Positions 24,518 to 32,025 of a stretch of DNA of 45,064 nucleotides are shown piece by piece (position 1 is the stretch's first letter; each line of letters opens with the position of its first letter). The stretch is from an uncultured Myxococcales bacterium. Lineage in GTDB: Bacteria; Myxococcota_A; Polyangia; Polyangiales; Polyangiaceae. The stretch covers positions 1 through 45,064 of the forward strand of contig CALMUT010000077.1 of assembly GCA_937872925.1 (NCBI GenBank), in the 5' to 3' direction. Made by a program: the position numbers and the translations under genes. Under the pieces are notes generated by a model. The model was given only the letters and a program-made list of their open reading frames with translations, was not told where the DNA came from and ran no database searches.

Positions 24518-26194
24518 ATGCGTTCTGCGTGGGTTACGTGTGTGCTGGTCGTCGCGGCGGCAGCGGGTTGTTCATCGGAGGAGTTCACCGCGGGCAGCGG
24601 CGGACAGGGTGGAGACGCCGGTGGCGCGGCGGGTAGCGCCGGTTCCGGCGCTGCCGGCGCGGGAGGCACCGGAGCGACTTCGGGAACGGGGGGAACCTCA
24701 GGCACGGGAGCGGGCGGCGGAACCGGCGCAACGAGTGGCTCTGGCGGGACCGGCGGACTCCCGACGGGCTGCACCGGCGATGGCGAGTGCGACGACAACC
24801 TCGGGTGCAACGGCAAGGAAACCTGCAATGCCGGAACGTGCGTTGCGGGCACCGCCGTCAGTTGCAGCAATCCGGACGCAACGCATTGCATCGGCGAGTG
24901 CGTCGAGAACGCCGGCACCGCGACCTGCATCGTCAAAGGCAAAGACACCGACGGCGACACGCACCTGGACATGAAGTGCACCGCTTCGAGCTTGACCGCA
25001 GACGACTGCGACGACGGCAACAAGAACGTGCACCCCGGCGCCAGTGAGGTCTGCGACGGCATCGACAACGACTGCAACGGCAAGGACGAACTGGAGGAAG
25101 GCACTGCGATTTCCGGCAGCGCTGCCGACTTCTTCAAAGCCAGCGACGCTTACACGCCCGCAGTTGCTTGGTCACCCGTGAGCAAGCAGTATGGCGTCGT
25201 GTGGCTCGGTGCCGGCGGCGTTCAATTCGCGCGCATGAGCGCCACTGGGGCAATGGTGGGCACCCCAGTTACGGTCGAGCCCGGCGCCTTGGAGGCTCCG
25301 CGCATCGCTTGGAGCGGTACCCACTTCGGTGTGACGTGGTTGAACGGCCTAAAGGTGATGTTTCGGCGCGTCGCTCCTGGCGCGACATTCCCCGAGGGAG
25401 CGAAGGTCATCAGCGATGGCGCGGCGAAAGCTCTGAGCCCAGACCTCGCGGCGACCAACTCTGGCTGGATGGCGATCTGGTCCGACAAGCGCAGCAACAC
25501 CTGGGGGACGCTGTACGCGCGCGCTATCGACGCGGCCGGGTCCCCGACAGGCGCAACTGATACCCAAGTTGCCACCAGCGGCGGAACCAACGGCGCGCCG
25601 GCTATCGCGAGCATCGGCACAGGCCTATTCGTAGCGCAAGAGCGCGGCAGCGCTGGCACGCCGAACTCGGTCAAGGTCTTCGGGATGTCACCGGCCTTCG
25701 TGGTGACCGGCGAGAAAGCGGTCTCGGCAGATCCGCTGCCCAGTGGAACCACTGCGGTGCGTCCCGCCGTCGCTCCCACTGGCGAAGGCTGGGCGATGGC
25801 TTGGAGCGAATCCGCCGCGGCTGGCGACAAGGTCCGCTACTACGAGCAACGCAGCAACGGGCAAGCCGCTTGCTCTCCTTTGGCTCTGCCGGGCGGCTCA
25901 CCCGCCATCGTGGCTGGAGTTGCAGCCCGTGGTGGTTCTCGTGTGACGGTGTTCGGTCAAGACACGGGCTTCAGCGCGAAGGTACAGCTGGTCCGTTTTA
26001 AGACGGACTGCAAGTCGCCCATGACGCAAAAGGTCTCAGACACCGATGTGCCGGACTGGACGAGCTTCGGCATCCCTGCTCTGGCTTGGAGCGACAAGAG
26101 CGCTGTCGTGCTCTGGGTGGACCACACGACGGGCACATCGGTGCTGCGTCGTTGGATCAGCGGACCGAACCTGTGCGATGCACCGGTGCCCTGA
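24518..26194 (+). CDS. MopE-motif lipoprotein (paralog of 10652)
   Basis: 558 residues; AGGAGGAAACG precedes the ATG. Lipobox AAAGC, Cys18, then SSEEF and a long Gly/Ala/Thr spacer (residues 23-82). Cys-rich part: GDGECDDNLGCNGKETC, AGTCVAGTAVSC. MopE-type pattern at about residues 143-190: DTDGDTHLDMKC, DDCDDGNKNVHPGA, EVCDGIDNDCNG. The C-terminal 370 residues are beta-rich with repeated strand pairs (AVAWSPVSKQYGVVWLG, RIAWSGTHFGVTWLN, GWMAIWSDKR, GWAMAWSESA), consistent with a beta-propeller. The gene at 10652 has the same plan. Metal binding is inferred from the motif. No hairpin of strength follows the stop, only a short T run (cttttttg). Confidence 0.9.
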   Translation: MRSAWVTCVLVVAAAAGCSSEEFTAGSGGQGGDAGGAAGSAGSGAAGAGGTGATSGTGGTSGTGAGGGTGATSGSGGTGGLPTGCTGDGECDDNLGCNGKETCNAGTCVAGTAVSCSNPDATHCIGECVENAGTATCIVKGKDTDGDTHLDMKCTASSLTADDCDDGNKNVHPGASEVCDGIDNDCNGKDELEEGTAISGSAADFFKASDAYTPAVAWSPVSKQYGVVWLGAGGVQFARMSATGAMVGTPVTVEPGALEAPRIAWSGTHFGVTWLNGLKVMFRRVAPGATFPEGAKVISDGAAKALSPDLAATNSGWMAIWSDKRSNTWGTLYARAIDAAGSPTGATDTQVATSGGTNGAPAIASIGTGLFVAQERGSAGTPNSVKVFGMSPAFVVTGEKAVSADPLPSGTTAVRPAVAPTGEGWAMAWSESAAAGDKVRYYEQRSNGQAACSPLALPGGSPAIVAGVAARGGSRVTVFGQDTGFSAKVQLVRFKTDCKSPMTQKVSDTDVPDWTSFGIPALAWSDKSAVVLWVDHTTGTSVLRRWISGPNLCDAPVP

Positions 26195-26353
26195 GGCTTA
26201 TTGGGGCTTTTTTGCAGGAGATCGCAACATTCGGTCCGAGCAGCCCACAAGCCTAGCAACTGAACCCCCGACGGTGCCGACTACGTACGCTGTCGCTAGT
26301 CGAAGGGTCCCTCTTTGCAAGATCCGGTAGCGCAGTCACTACGGGAGACGATC

Positions 26354-26784
26354 ATGTTGACGAAAAGCTCAAGAGTGGGTGGGTGGTGTGTTTTGGTAGC
26401 GGCGCTGGGCGCGGCCGCCTGCTCCGGGGAGGAGTTCTCGAGTCAGGCCAGTGCCGGTTCGGCGGGCCGAGCCGCCCCAAGATCAATTGGAGCTTGGGCA
26501 GCGGCAACACCGGGACGTGCTTCTTGTCGATGACGGCGGCGGACCGGGGTACGGATCCGAGCTTCTACATTGCGGTGCGGCCGGCTGGGCAAGCCGGTTT
26601 TCAGATCCCAGAGTATCCGGCGGGTCTCGAAAGCTACGCACCCGCCGCGACGGACAAGTTCCGAGCGACCAGGGTTTCGCATGTGTGGAGCCCCACTGCC
26701 GGGGTTGCATCCTGCGCCGCTGTGCTTGGTCAGCAGGAACAGCAGAGCGTCGTGACGGCGTCCCAGTTTGGAGATTTTGACTGA
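26354..26784 (+). pseudogene. Frameshifted lipoprotein
   Basis: ATG 26354 follows GGGAGACG and begins a good lipoprotein signal (VLVAALGAAAC, Cys23, then SGEEF). The frame then passes through a short Ala/Gly/Ser spacer and stops at 26533. A second frame, entered near 26460-26480, reads sensible sequence to 26784: PKINWSLGSGNTGTCFLS, DPSFYIAVRPAGQAGF, FRATRVSHVWSPTAG. Joining the two would give a lipoprotein of about 145 residues. The shift lies in the spacer, where repeat contraction is likely. The function of the mature domain is unknown. It could be a real lesion or a sequence error. Confidence 0.65.
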
Positions 26785-26831
26785 ATCTCCGTCCTCGGAC
26801 AGCGCCGACAGCCCCGACAGCACCGGCACCG

Positions 26832-27902
26832 CTACGGCAACTTCTTCACGCTCGCGGGCATGCAGAAGGCGTTGCTGCCGTTGCCGTCGACGCAGCCGAT
26901 GGCGTGGTAGTTGCCCTGCCATCCGGCGACGATGATGGTTGCCCAGTGCAGCGCGAGCAGATCGCCGCCGGTGAAGTCGGCGCTGTAGCTCCCGCCGAAG
27001 TCACCGAAGTTGAGCGCAACTAGGTGGTCCTTGGCGACGTTCTGGTAGTCCGACACGCCCTGCCCTCCGAATACGGCGGTGCCAAGCTTGGAGCCGTCAG
27101 CGTCGAGATTGGTCAAGTCGTAGGACGTCGTCGTGGCGTTGATCACGCGCACGCGGCCCTTGCCGTCTGATGACTTGGGACCCGAATCTGCCAGCACCCA
27201 CAGTTCCGGCGGCTCGTTGGAATACGGCGCGGACAGCACCGTGAAGTGCGTGGGTGGAAGACCCAAGGTGTCGATGATGGGCATGTCGGCGATGTAGCTC
27301 GGCGCGGCGCAACCGTTGGCGGCCGACGCGATCCCGAAAGCCAAGGGCTGCTGCTTCAGCGGCAGATACTTGGTCAGTCGCTTTAGCCCGTTCAGATCGG
27401 CGGCGACTTCGCCATGCAGCCCCAGGAGCCCTTGAGTTTCGAAGAGGTAGCCTTCGCTGTCGCTCTTGTAGGCAACGCAGAACTCCGGGATCTTGACTTG
27501 ACCATCCACGAAACCGATGCGCGCAAAGTATTGGCTCGCCTTCGGATCCGGCGTGCACACGCCCCCGCCGCAGTCGTCGGTGCACAGCCAGTTTCCCGTG
27601 CTTTCATCGCAGCCACAGTTGGACGGCACGCACACCTTGACCGTGGTGTCGCAGATCAGGCCCGCGGCGCAGCCGCTTTGCACGCAGCCCACGGGGTTGG
27701 GCGACGTGCAGGCGCTGGCGCCGCCGCTGCCCGAGGCGCCACCGGTTGCGGTTCCCCCCGTGCCGCCGGACGTGTTGGCGCCAACGCCGCCTGTCCCTGC
27801 ACCGCCCGTGCCGTCTTGGACGGGATCGAGCGTGGTGCCGCCGCATGCGGCGATGAATCCGAAGCACAAAAGCGAAGTGAGGTGAGGTTGGTAAGTCTTC
27901 AT
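26832..27902 (-). CDS. Lipoprotein at the end of the ECF module 1 operon
   Basis: 356 residues from ATG 27902; ATG 27914 is also possible. Lipobox FIAAC, Cys20, then a GTGGVGANTSGGTGG spacer to about residue 58. A Cys-rich segment follows (GCVQSGCAAGLICDTTVKVC, CGCDESTGNWLCTDDCGGGVC). The main domain (residues 115-356) is beta-rich and opens FARIGFVDGQVKIPEFC, later FTVLSAPY and RVRVINATTTSYD, which loosely resembles DUF4397-type sandwich repeats; I am not sure of that. It starts 35 bases after the stop of the barrel gene, so it belongs to the sigma/FecR/barrel operon, in the same place the RCC1 lipoprotein occupies near the second sigma factor. Confidence 0.82.
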   Translation of the reverse strand: MKTYQPHLTSLLCFGFIAACGGTTLDPVQDGTGGAGTGGVGANTSGGTGGTATGGASGSGGASACTSPNPVGCVQSGCAAGLICDTTVKVCVPSNCGCDESTGNWLCTDDCGGGVCTPDPKASQYFARIGFVDGQVKIPEFCVAYKSDSEGYLFETQGLLGLHGEVAADLNGLKRLTKYLPLKQQPLAFGIASAANGCAAPSYIADMPIIDTLGLPPTHFTVLSAPYSNEPPELWVLADSGPKSSDGKGRVRVINATTTSYDLTNLDADGSKLGTAVFGGQGVSDYQNVAKDHLVALNFGDFGGSYSADFTGGDLLALHWATIIVAGWQGNYHAIGCVDGNGSNAFCMPASVKKLP

Positions 27903-27936
27903 TGTCTCACTCATGGCCGCCCACGGCGCGGACGGC

Positions 27937-28980
27937 TCAGGGTTGGATCGAAATTCCGACATAGGCCAGCAGCAATGGTCGGCCGAAGCTGCCCACGATC
28001 TCCGAGCCGAACGCAATGTCCGTGCGGTTGACGGAGTACGCGGCCAACGCGCCAAACTCCGCAGCGAAGACGCGATTCATGTCGACGCCGGAGTGCAGCT
28101 TCAGGTGGGGCAGCACGGCAGTGGCGCTGTCTTTCACGCCGCGGCGTGGCGCCGGCGCTTCGCCGCGGGTCTCGATCCACGCGAGAGTGGCACCCGCACC
28201 GCCTCGCAGCGGGAACCCAACGACGTCGCGCATTTCCCACGCCAGTGTGCCGCAGAGGAATCGGGCGTCAACGTCGGCGCTGGCGCCGCGCGCCTCGATG
28301 GTCGTTGCGGTGACGGGCAGCACGCCGCCAAGCTCAGCCCACAGCGCAGAAACGACGCGTCCGCGTACATCCAGCGCCGCGCTCCAGCCGGCGCCGCCGG
28401 GTTGCGACACTGCAGCCAACGCAATCGCGGCTTCCCAGTCCGACGCACCGGACGCTCTGCGCGCGGCACCGCTGTCGACTGGCGCAGGCGGCGGCGGCGG
28501 GCTGGGCGCGATGTCAACGGGAGGTTCGGCTGGCGCCATCGGAGCAGGTGGCGCAGGTAGCGGCTCTGGCGGCGGTGGCAACGGCCCCATGGCCTCTTGC
28601 CGCCGACGTTCGGCCACGGGCGCCAAGATCCCGCGCACCGCTTCCGCAATGCGCACGCCGTTGTCGTCCTCGCTGGCGGCTGTATCCCGACTCAGCTTGG
28701 TCGCGAGCGCGAGCGAGCCGCTGGTGCGCAACCACACCTCGACGTCACCGGACGCCTGCGAGACGCGGATCAACGCCACGCAGTCGTCGGGCAACGCTGC
28801 AGTCTCCGACGCCGGTTGCTCCACTTCGAGCCCGACGCTCTCGATCTCCGCCACCACGCGTCGGTTGAAAGGCTCCGATGCGTCCGAGAGATAGCGCACC
28901 GAGTCCGCTTGCGCCGCACTCAGCCAAAACAGGAGCGCACTCGACAGGAGCACGCTGATGATGCCACGTTGCGGGCTCAT
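27937..28980 (-). CDS. Putative outer-membrane barrel protein of ECF module 1
   Basis: 347 residues. ATG 28980 overlaps the stop of the FecR-like gene by four bases. A signal peptide ends near AAQADS (residue 26). Residues 27-135 form a periplasmic domain (RRVVAEIESVGLEVEQPASE, DDCVALIRVSQASGDVEVWL, AVRGILAPVAERRRQ). A Pro-rich linker follows (about residues 140-180: PPPPEPLPAPPAPM, SPPPPPAPVD). The C-terminal 160 residues have alternating hydrophobic residues and short turns typical of a beta-barrel, ending LAYVGISIQP. The gene at 41044 has the same plan. No named family was recognised; a role as sensor or target of the sigma system is inferred from the operon. Confidence 0.75.
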   Translation of the reverse strand: MSPQRGIISVLLSSALLFWLSAAQADSVRYLSDASEPFNRRVVAEIESVGLEVEQPASETAALPDDCVALIRVSQASGDVEVWLRTSGSLALATKLSRDTAASEDDNGVRIAEAVRGILAPVAERRRQEAMGPLPPPPEPLPAPPAPMAPAEPPVDIAPSPPPPPAPVDSGAARRASGASDWEAAIALAAVSQPGGAGWSAALDVRGRVVSALWAELGGVLPVTATTIEARGASADVDARFLCGTLAWEMRDVVGFPLRGGAGATLAWIETRGEAPAPRRGVKDSATAVLPHLKLHSGVDMNRVFAAEFGALAAYSVNRTDIAFGSEIVGSFGRPLLLAYVGISIQP

Positions 28981-30260
28981 TCCGGAGTGAGGGACCGTGC
29001 CAGGTTGGCGTGGGCGCCGCCCGGGAAACGCGCCAGGTATTGAGCCGCAGTCTGTTCGGCTGCGGAGCGTTGACCCGTGCGCTGCTGGCATTCCATCACG
29101 CGACCTAGTGCTTCCTGAGCGAGCGCGCCGCCGGGCGCCTCGGTCAAGTACGCGCGGAACCAGCGCTCGGCCACGGCGTAGTTGCCCGCACCATCGAACG
29201 ATAGGCGCCCGAGTTGGAACGCTGCGTTGGTGGCGGCACCGGAGCCGCCGAAGCGACCGCGCACCGCAAGGTACGCCTCACTCGCCCGCACAGCGTTGCC
29301 CGCCAGGCGCGCGGCGTTGCCCAGCTCCAGCAGCGCGGGGGCGCTTTCACTGGCGCAGAGCGCAGCGAAGCCACGCGCTTCGGCCGCGGCGAGCGCTGCC
29401 TTGAAGTGGCCATCGCGCGCGAGAGCGCGCCAATCCTCAGTGGCCGGCGCCGTGGTGCTGGGCGCAGCTGCGGAGGTTTCCGATGCCTTTCCGGCGGACT
29501 CGGGCCCAGCCGGTCGCAGCGTATCCTTCGCGGGCGCGTCCTTGGCTGACGCGTTCGCGGCGGTCGCGTGCTCCGCCGGCGCTGCCAGCGAAGGCGCAGC
29601 TTTGGCTTCAGTCGCCTCCGGCGCAGCGGCGCTGCCACTCTGGCAGCGGAAGCTTGCGCGTTGCTGATCCGAAAGCAGCGCTGGTTCCTTCAAGCAACTG
29701 CCGGTCACCCGCACAGAGCCCTCGAACATCTGCACATCCAAGACTTGCCGTGCCGGATCGTAGCTGGCGTCGAACTCCGTGCCCGTGACGTGCACCTCGA
29801 AGGGCCCCGCGGCGACCAGCCAACGCGTGTCGTCACGATGCACCACGGTTGCGTGCAGCGTGCCGCGCTCGAGTGCCAACGACGCGCCCACGGCGCTGAG
29901 CGACAGCACGCGCAACGCGGTCTGCGGCTGGAGCTGCACCTGCGTGCCGTCGGAGAAACTGAGGGTTTCGGCAGTCGCCGTGCTCTGCACCCAGGCGCCC
30001 GGCTCCACGGGCTGACCACCGCGCGCCACCGAGATGGGCGCGGCTGGACGCGCGCCCCACCACAAGAGCACACACGCCGCGGCCACGACGGCCGCGCCCA
30101 AAGCCCAATACGGCGCGTGTCCGCGCGCTACGTTGCGCCGCCCCAGCTCCGCGTGGATCCCCGCGAGCCGCTCTTCGATGGGAGGCCGTACGCGCTCGTC
30201 GATCCCGCGGTCTTGTTCTTCGCGCACGCCGCGCGAAAGTCCGCTCAAGGCCTGGCTCAT
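28977..30260 (-). CDS. FecR-like anti-sigma factor with TPR repeats
   Basis: 427 residues. ATG 30260 overlaps the sigma-factor stop by four bases. A cytoplasmic N-terminus of about 45 residues (ERLAGIHAELGRRNVARG) would hold the sigma factor. A membrane segment follows (YWALGAAVVAAACVLLWWGA, about 46-67). A FecR domain spans residues about 85-195: GAWVQSTATAETLSFSDGTQ, ALERGTLHATVVHR, GPFEVHVTGTEFDASYDP, QMFEGSVRV. An Ala/Pro spacer precedes C-terminal TPR-like helices (LLELGNAARLAGNAVRASEA, AVAERWFRAYLTEAPGG). FecR proteins relay an envelope signal to an ECF sigma factor. Here the partner genes are a barrel and a lipoprotein rather than a siderophore receptor. Confidence 0.9.
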   Translation of the reverse strand: MSQALSGLSRGVREEQDRGIDERVRPPIEERLAGIHAELGRRNVARGHAPYWALGAAVVAAACVLLWWGARPAAPISVARGGQPVEPGAWVQSTATAETLSFSDGTQVQLQPQTALRVLSLSAVGASLALERGTLHATVVHRDDTRWLVAAGPFEVHVTGTEFDASYDPARQVLDVQMFEGSVRVTGSCLKEPALLSDQQRASFRCQSGSAAAPEATEAKAAPSLAAPAEHATAANASAKDAPAKDTLRPAGPESAGKASETSAAAPSTTAPATEDWRALARDGHFKAALAAAEARGFAALCASESAPALLELGNAARLAGNAVRASEAYLAVRGRFGGSGAATNAAFQLGRLSFDGAGNYAVAERWFRAYLTEAPGGALAQEALGRVMECQQRTGQRSAAEQTAAQYLARFPGGAHANLARSLTPE

Positions 30261-30871
30261 GACGCGTCCACCCAATCCGCGAGCAGCACGTCCCGCCTTG
30301 CGTGTTGTATGACGAACTCTTGCGCGCGCTTGAAACGCCGCTTCACCGTGGACAGCGACAGATCCGTCAAGCCTGCCACTTCGAGCAGCTCCATGCCTTC
30401 AATCGCGCGCAGCGTGAACACCACGCGGTCGTCTGGATCCATGCGGTCCAAGAGCCGATACAGTGCCCCCATCGCGGCCCGCACATCCGGCGTCGCATCT
30501 GCGGAGCGCACCTCCGGCGCGTCCTCCGCCGCGACACTCCACAGCCAGCGCCAACGCCGCTTCTTGCGCAAGGCCTCGCGTGCAACGTTGACTGCAAACG
30601 CACCGAGCCAACTCTTCACGCCTTCGTCCCGCAGTTGATCCACGCGCCCAAGTGCCCGGATGAAGACCTCTTGCACCAAATCGTCCACGTCCGAGCTTGG
30701 ACCCAAGACGCGCGTGATCAGCCGCTCCACGTGCGCCGTGTGATCTTCGACCAGCGCGCGCTCCGCCCACGCCTTGCGCACCTTCAGTGCGTCGACCAGC
30801 GACTCCGCATCGTCTGCCGGTGCAAGCAGGCGCAGCGTCTCGGGACGAAGCTGGATCACGGGTCGGGCCAT
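30257..30871 (-). CDS. ECF RNA polymerase sigma factor (module 1)
   Basis: 204 residues. Region 2: VERLITRVLGPSSDVDDLVQ, EVFIRALGRVDQ, VKSWLGAFAVNVAREALRKK. Region 4: LYRLLDRMDPDDRVVFTLRA, EGMELLEVAGLTDLSLSTVK, RRFKRAQEFV. There is no region 3, as expected for the ECF class. It heads a four-gene operon with four-base overlaps to the next two genes. It directs transcription from its own promoter class, and its activity is presumably held by the FecR-like membrane protein downstream. The 150-base gap to the plus-strand gene at 31026 contains AT-richer DNA (gcttaatgaaatcacaca) that likely holds its promoter. Confidence 0.95.
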   Translation of the reverse strand: MARPVIQLRPETLRLLAPADDAESLVDALKVRKAWAERALVEDHTAHVERLITRVLGPSSDVDDLVQEVFIRALGRVDQLRDEGVKSWLGAFAVNVAREALRKKRRWRWLWSVAAEDAPEVRSADATPDVRAAMGALYRLLDRMDPDDRVVFTLRAIEGMELLEVAGLTDLSLSTVKRRFKRAQEFVIQHARRDVLLADWVDAS

Positions 30872-31025
30872 AGGTCAGCGCGCACAAACATGGCCGCCCG
30901 ACCGCCAACTGGCTCATGCTTTCTTGCGATCTCAGTTTGCTTAATGAAATCACACAGTTGGCGACGAGCATCGAAGCCCACGAATATCCACAACTGCGCA
31001 CACGCTCAGACCGAAGGGGGGAGTG

Positions 31026-31238
31026 ATGCGAACCCTGATCGATCTTGAACGTATAGAGACAGGTCGGTTCCGCTTACGCGTGCGGCGCGAGAGCGACACC
31101 GGACAGGTCGCCGTGATCGGCAGCGTGGAGGGCGACCTCGACTCCGCGCGCAGCATCGCGAAACGCGCCCTTGGCCACTGGGCGCTGGTAGACGAAGTGG
31201 ACGCGATGCCGCTGCGCAGGAAACAGCGCCGACGATAG
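31026..31238 (+). CDS. Small hypothetical protein, copy 1
   Basis: 70 residues from ATG 31026 (GTG 31023 is in frame too), preceded by a GGGGGGAG site. The protein reads IDLERIETGRFRLRVRRESD, then TGQVAVIGSVEGDLDSARSI and AKRALGHWALVDEVD, ending RRKQRRR. It looks like a small beta-beta-alpha unit with a basic tail, possibly nucleic-acid binding, but I do not recognise a family. The region 31033-31238 is repeated with one mismatch at 31376-31581. Confidence 0.65.
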   Translation: MRTLIDLERIETGRFRLRVRRESDTGQVAVIGSVEGDLDSARSIAKRALGHWALVDEVDAMPLRRKQRRR

Positions 31239-31246
31239 ACGCGCAA

Positions 31247-31375
31247 GCCCCTCCCATGGCATCCCGCCTTGGTGAATCCGAACAGGCCCCTCCCATGGCA
31301 CGCGGAGGCCGAAGGCCGAGCATGACATCGGGGAGGGGCAAGCCGAGCGCAGCGAGGCGGGGGTGGGCAACAAAG
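31247..31375. repeat. Dispersed hairpin repeat, copy 3
   Basis: Contains gcccctcccatggca twice (31247 and 31286), the core ggccgaaggccgagcatgac, the inverse arm cggggaggggc at 31329-31339, and the end agcgaggcgggggtgggcaa. It fills the space between the two copies of the small gene, and its end coincides with the start of copy 2 homology (31376). Confidence 0.85.
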
Positions 31376-31581
31376 CCCTGATCGATCTTGAACGTATAAA
31401 GACAGGTCGGTTCCGCTTACGCGTGCGGCGCGAGAGCGACACCGGACAGGTCGCCGTGATCGGCAGCGTGGAGGGCGACCTCGACTCCGCGCGCAGCATC
31501 GCGAAACGCGCCCTTGGCCACTGGGCGCTGGTAGACGAAGTGGACGCGATGCCGCTGCGCAGGAAACAGCGCCGACGATAG
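31363..31581 (+). CDS. Small hypothetical protein, copy 2
   Basis: 72 residues from GTG 31363, a codon that lies inside the end of the dispersed repeat; no proper ribosome site of the first copy remains. From residue 5 the protein equals copy 1 with one change (E to K, ERIKTGRF). DNA identity over 206 bases is broken by a single g-to-a difference, so the duplication is recent or the copies are kept alike by conversion. Whether copy 2 is translated is uncertain. Confidence 0.5.
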   Translation: MGNKALIDLERIKTGRFRLRVRRESDTGQVAVIGSVEGDLDSARSIAKRALGHWALVDEVDAMPLRRKQRRR

Positions 31582-31632
31582 GCGACGCGCGGGCATCCGC
31601 GCGAGTTTCGCATGGCGCCGACCGCATTGCGG

Positions 31633-31926
31633 CTAGCGCCACTCGAGGACGTATTCGGCGCGGGTCGGCGTTGATTCGGTCATTTCGGAGCGCACGGCCT
31701 TGCCTCCGGTGAGGGCGGACAGGACGTCTCCGACACGCCCAGACCGAAGGCCGAGGACCAAGGGGCGCAACAATCGGAATATCGTACCCAAATTGGGTAC
31801 GATCCTACCCAAATTGGGTATGTTTTTCTTCCCGCGCAAAAGGCCAACGCCCCACGATGCCGCATGTGCCCGCGCGACGAGCATTTTGGTGCGGTAGGCG
31901 CCGGCCGCCGTCGGGGTGCGCAACAA
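31633..31926 (-). CDS. Possible ORF remnant (97 aa)
   Basis: The C-terminal half (LRPLVLGLRSGRVGDVLSAL, GGKAVRSEMTESTPTRAEYV) has coding-like codon use. The N-terminal part reads through the twin palindromes (IPNLGRIVPNLGTIF) and looks artificial. No ribosome site and no family were found. It may be the 3' piece of a lost gene. Confidence 0.3.
   Translation of the reverse strand: MLRTPTAAGAYRTKMLVARAHAASWGVGLLRGKKNIPNLGRIVPNLGTIFRLLRPLVLGLRSGRVGDVLSALTGGKAVRSEMTESTPTRAEYVLEWR
31784..31820. promoter_or_regulatory. Twin palindromes 21 bp apart
   Basis: GTACCCAAATTGGGTAC at 31784-31800 and TACCCAAATTGGGTA at 31806-31820 are near-perfect palindromes with the same core. Their centres are 21 bases apart, two turns of the helix. 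This is the classic layout for cooperative binding of a dimeric regulator. The target gene is unclear: nothing well supported starts nearby on either strand. Confidence 0.6.
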
Positions 31927-32025
31927 CAGTCAGGCGGGGGTGGGCAACAACAGCCAGGCGGGGTGGGCAACAACAGTCACGCGGGTGCGCACAACAGCCA
32001 GGCGGGGCTGGGCGACAACATCACG
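31913..32025. repeat. 22-24-bp minisatellite, about five units
   Basis: Units of the form ggggtgggcaacaacagtca plus ggc, slightly varied (cagcc, tgcgc, acgc). The unit contains ggcgggggtgggcaacaa, the same sequence as the end of the dispersed hairpin repeat. The last unit covers the stop codon of the gene at 32021. Confidence 0.85.

Noticed and set aside
26195..26225. Rho-independent terminator after the second MopE-motif gene
   Set aside because: There is a T run (cttttttg) but no convincing stem before it.
30872..31022. Specific -35/-10 boxes for the ECF sigma promoters
   Set aside because: The gap is AT-richer and surely holds promoters, but no pair of boxes shared with the module 2 operon could be picked out by eye.
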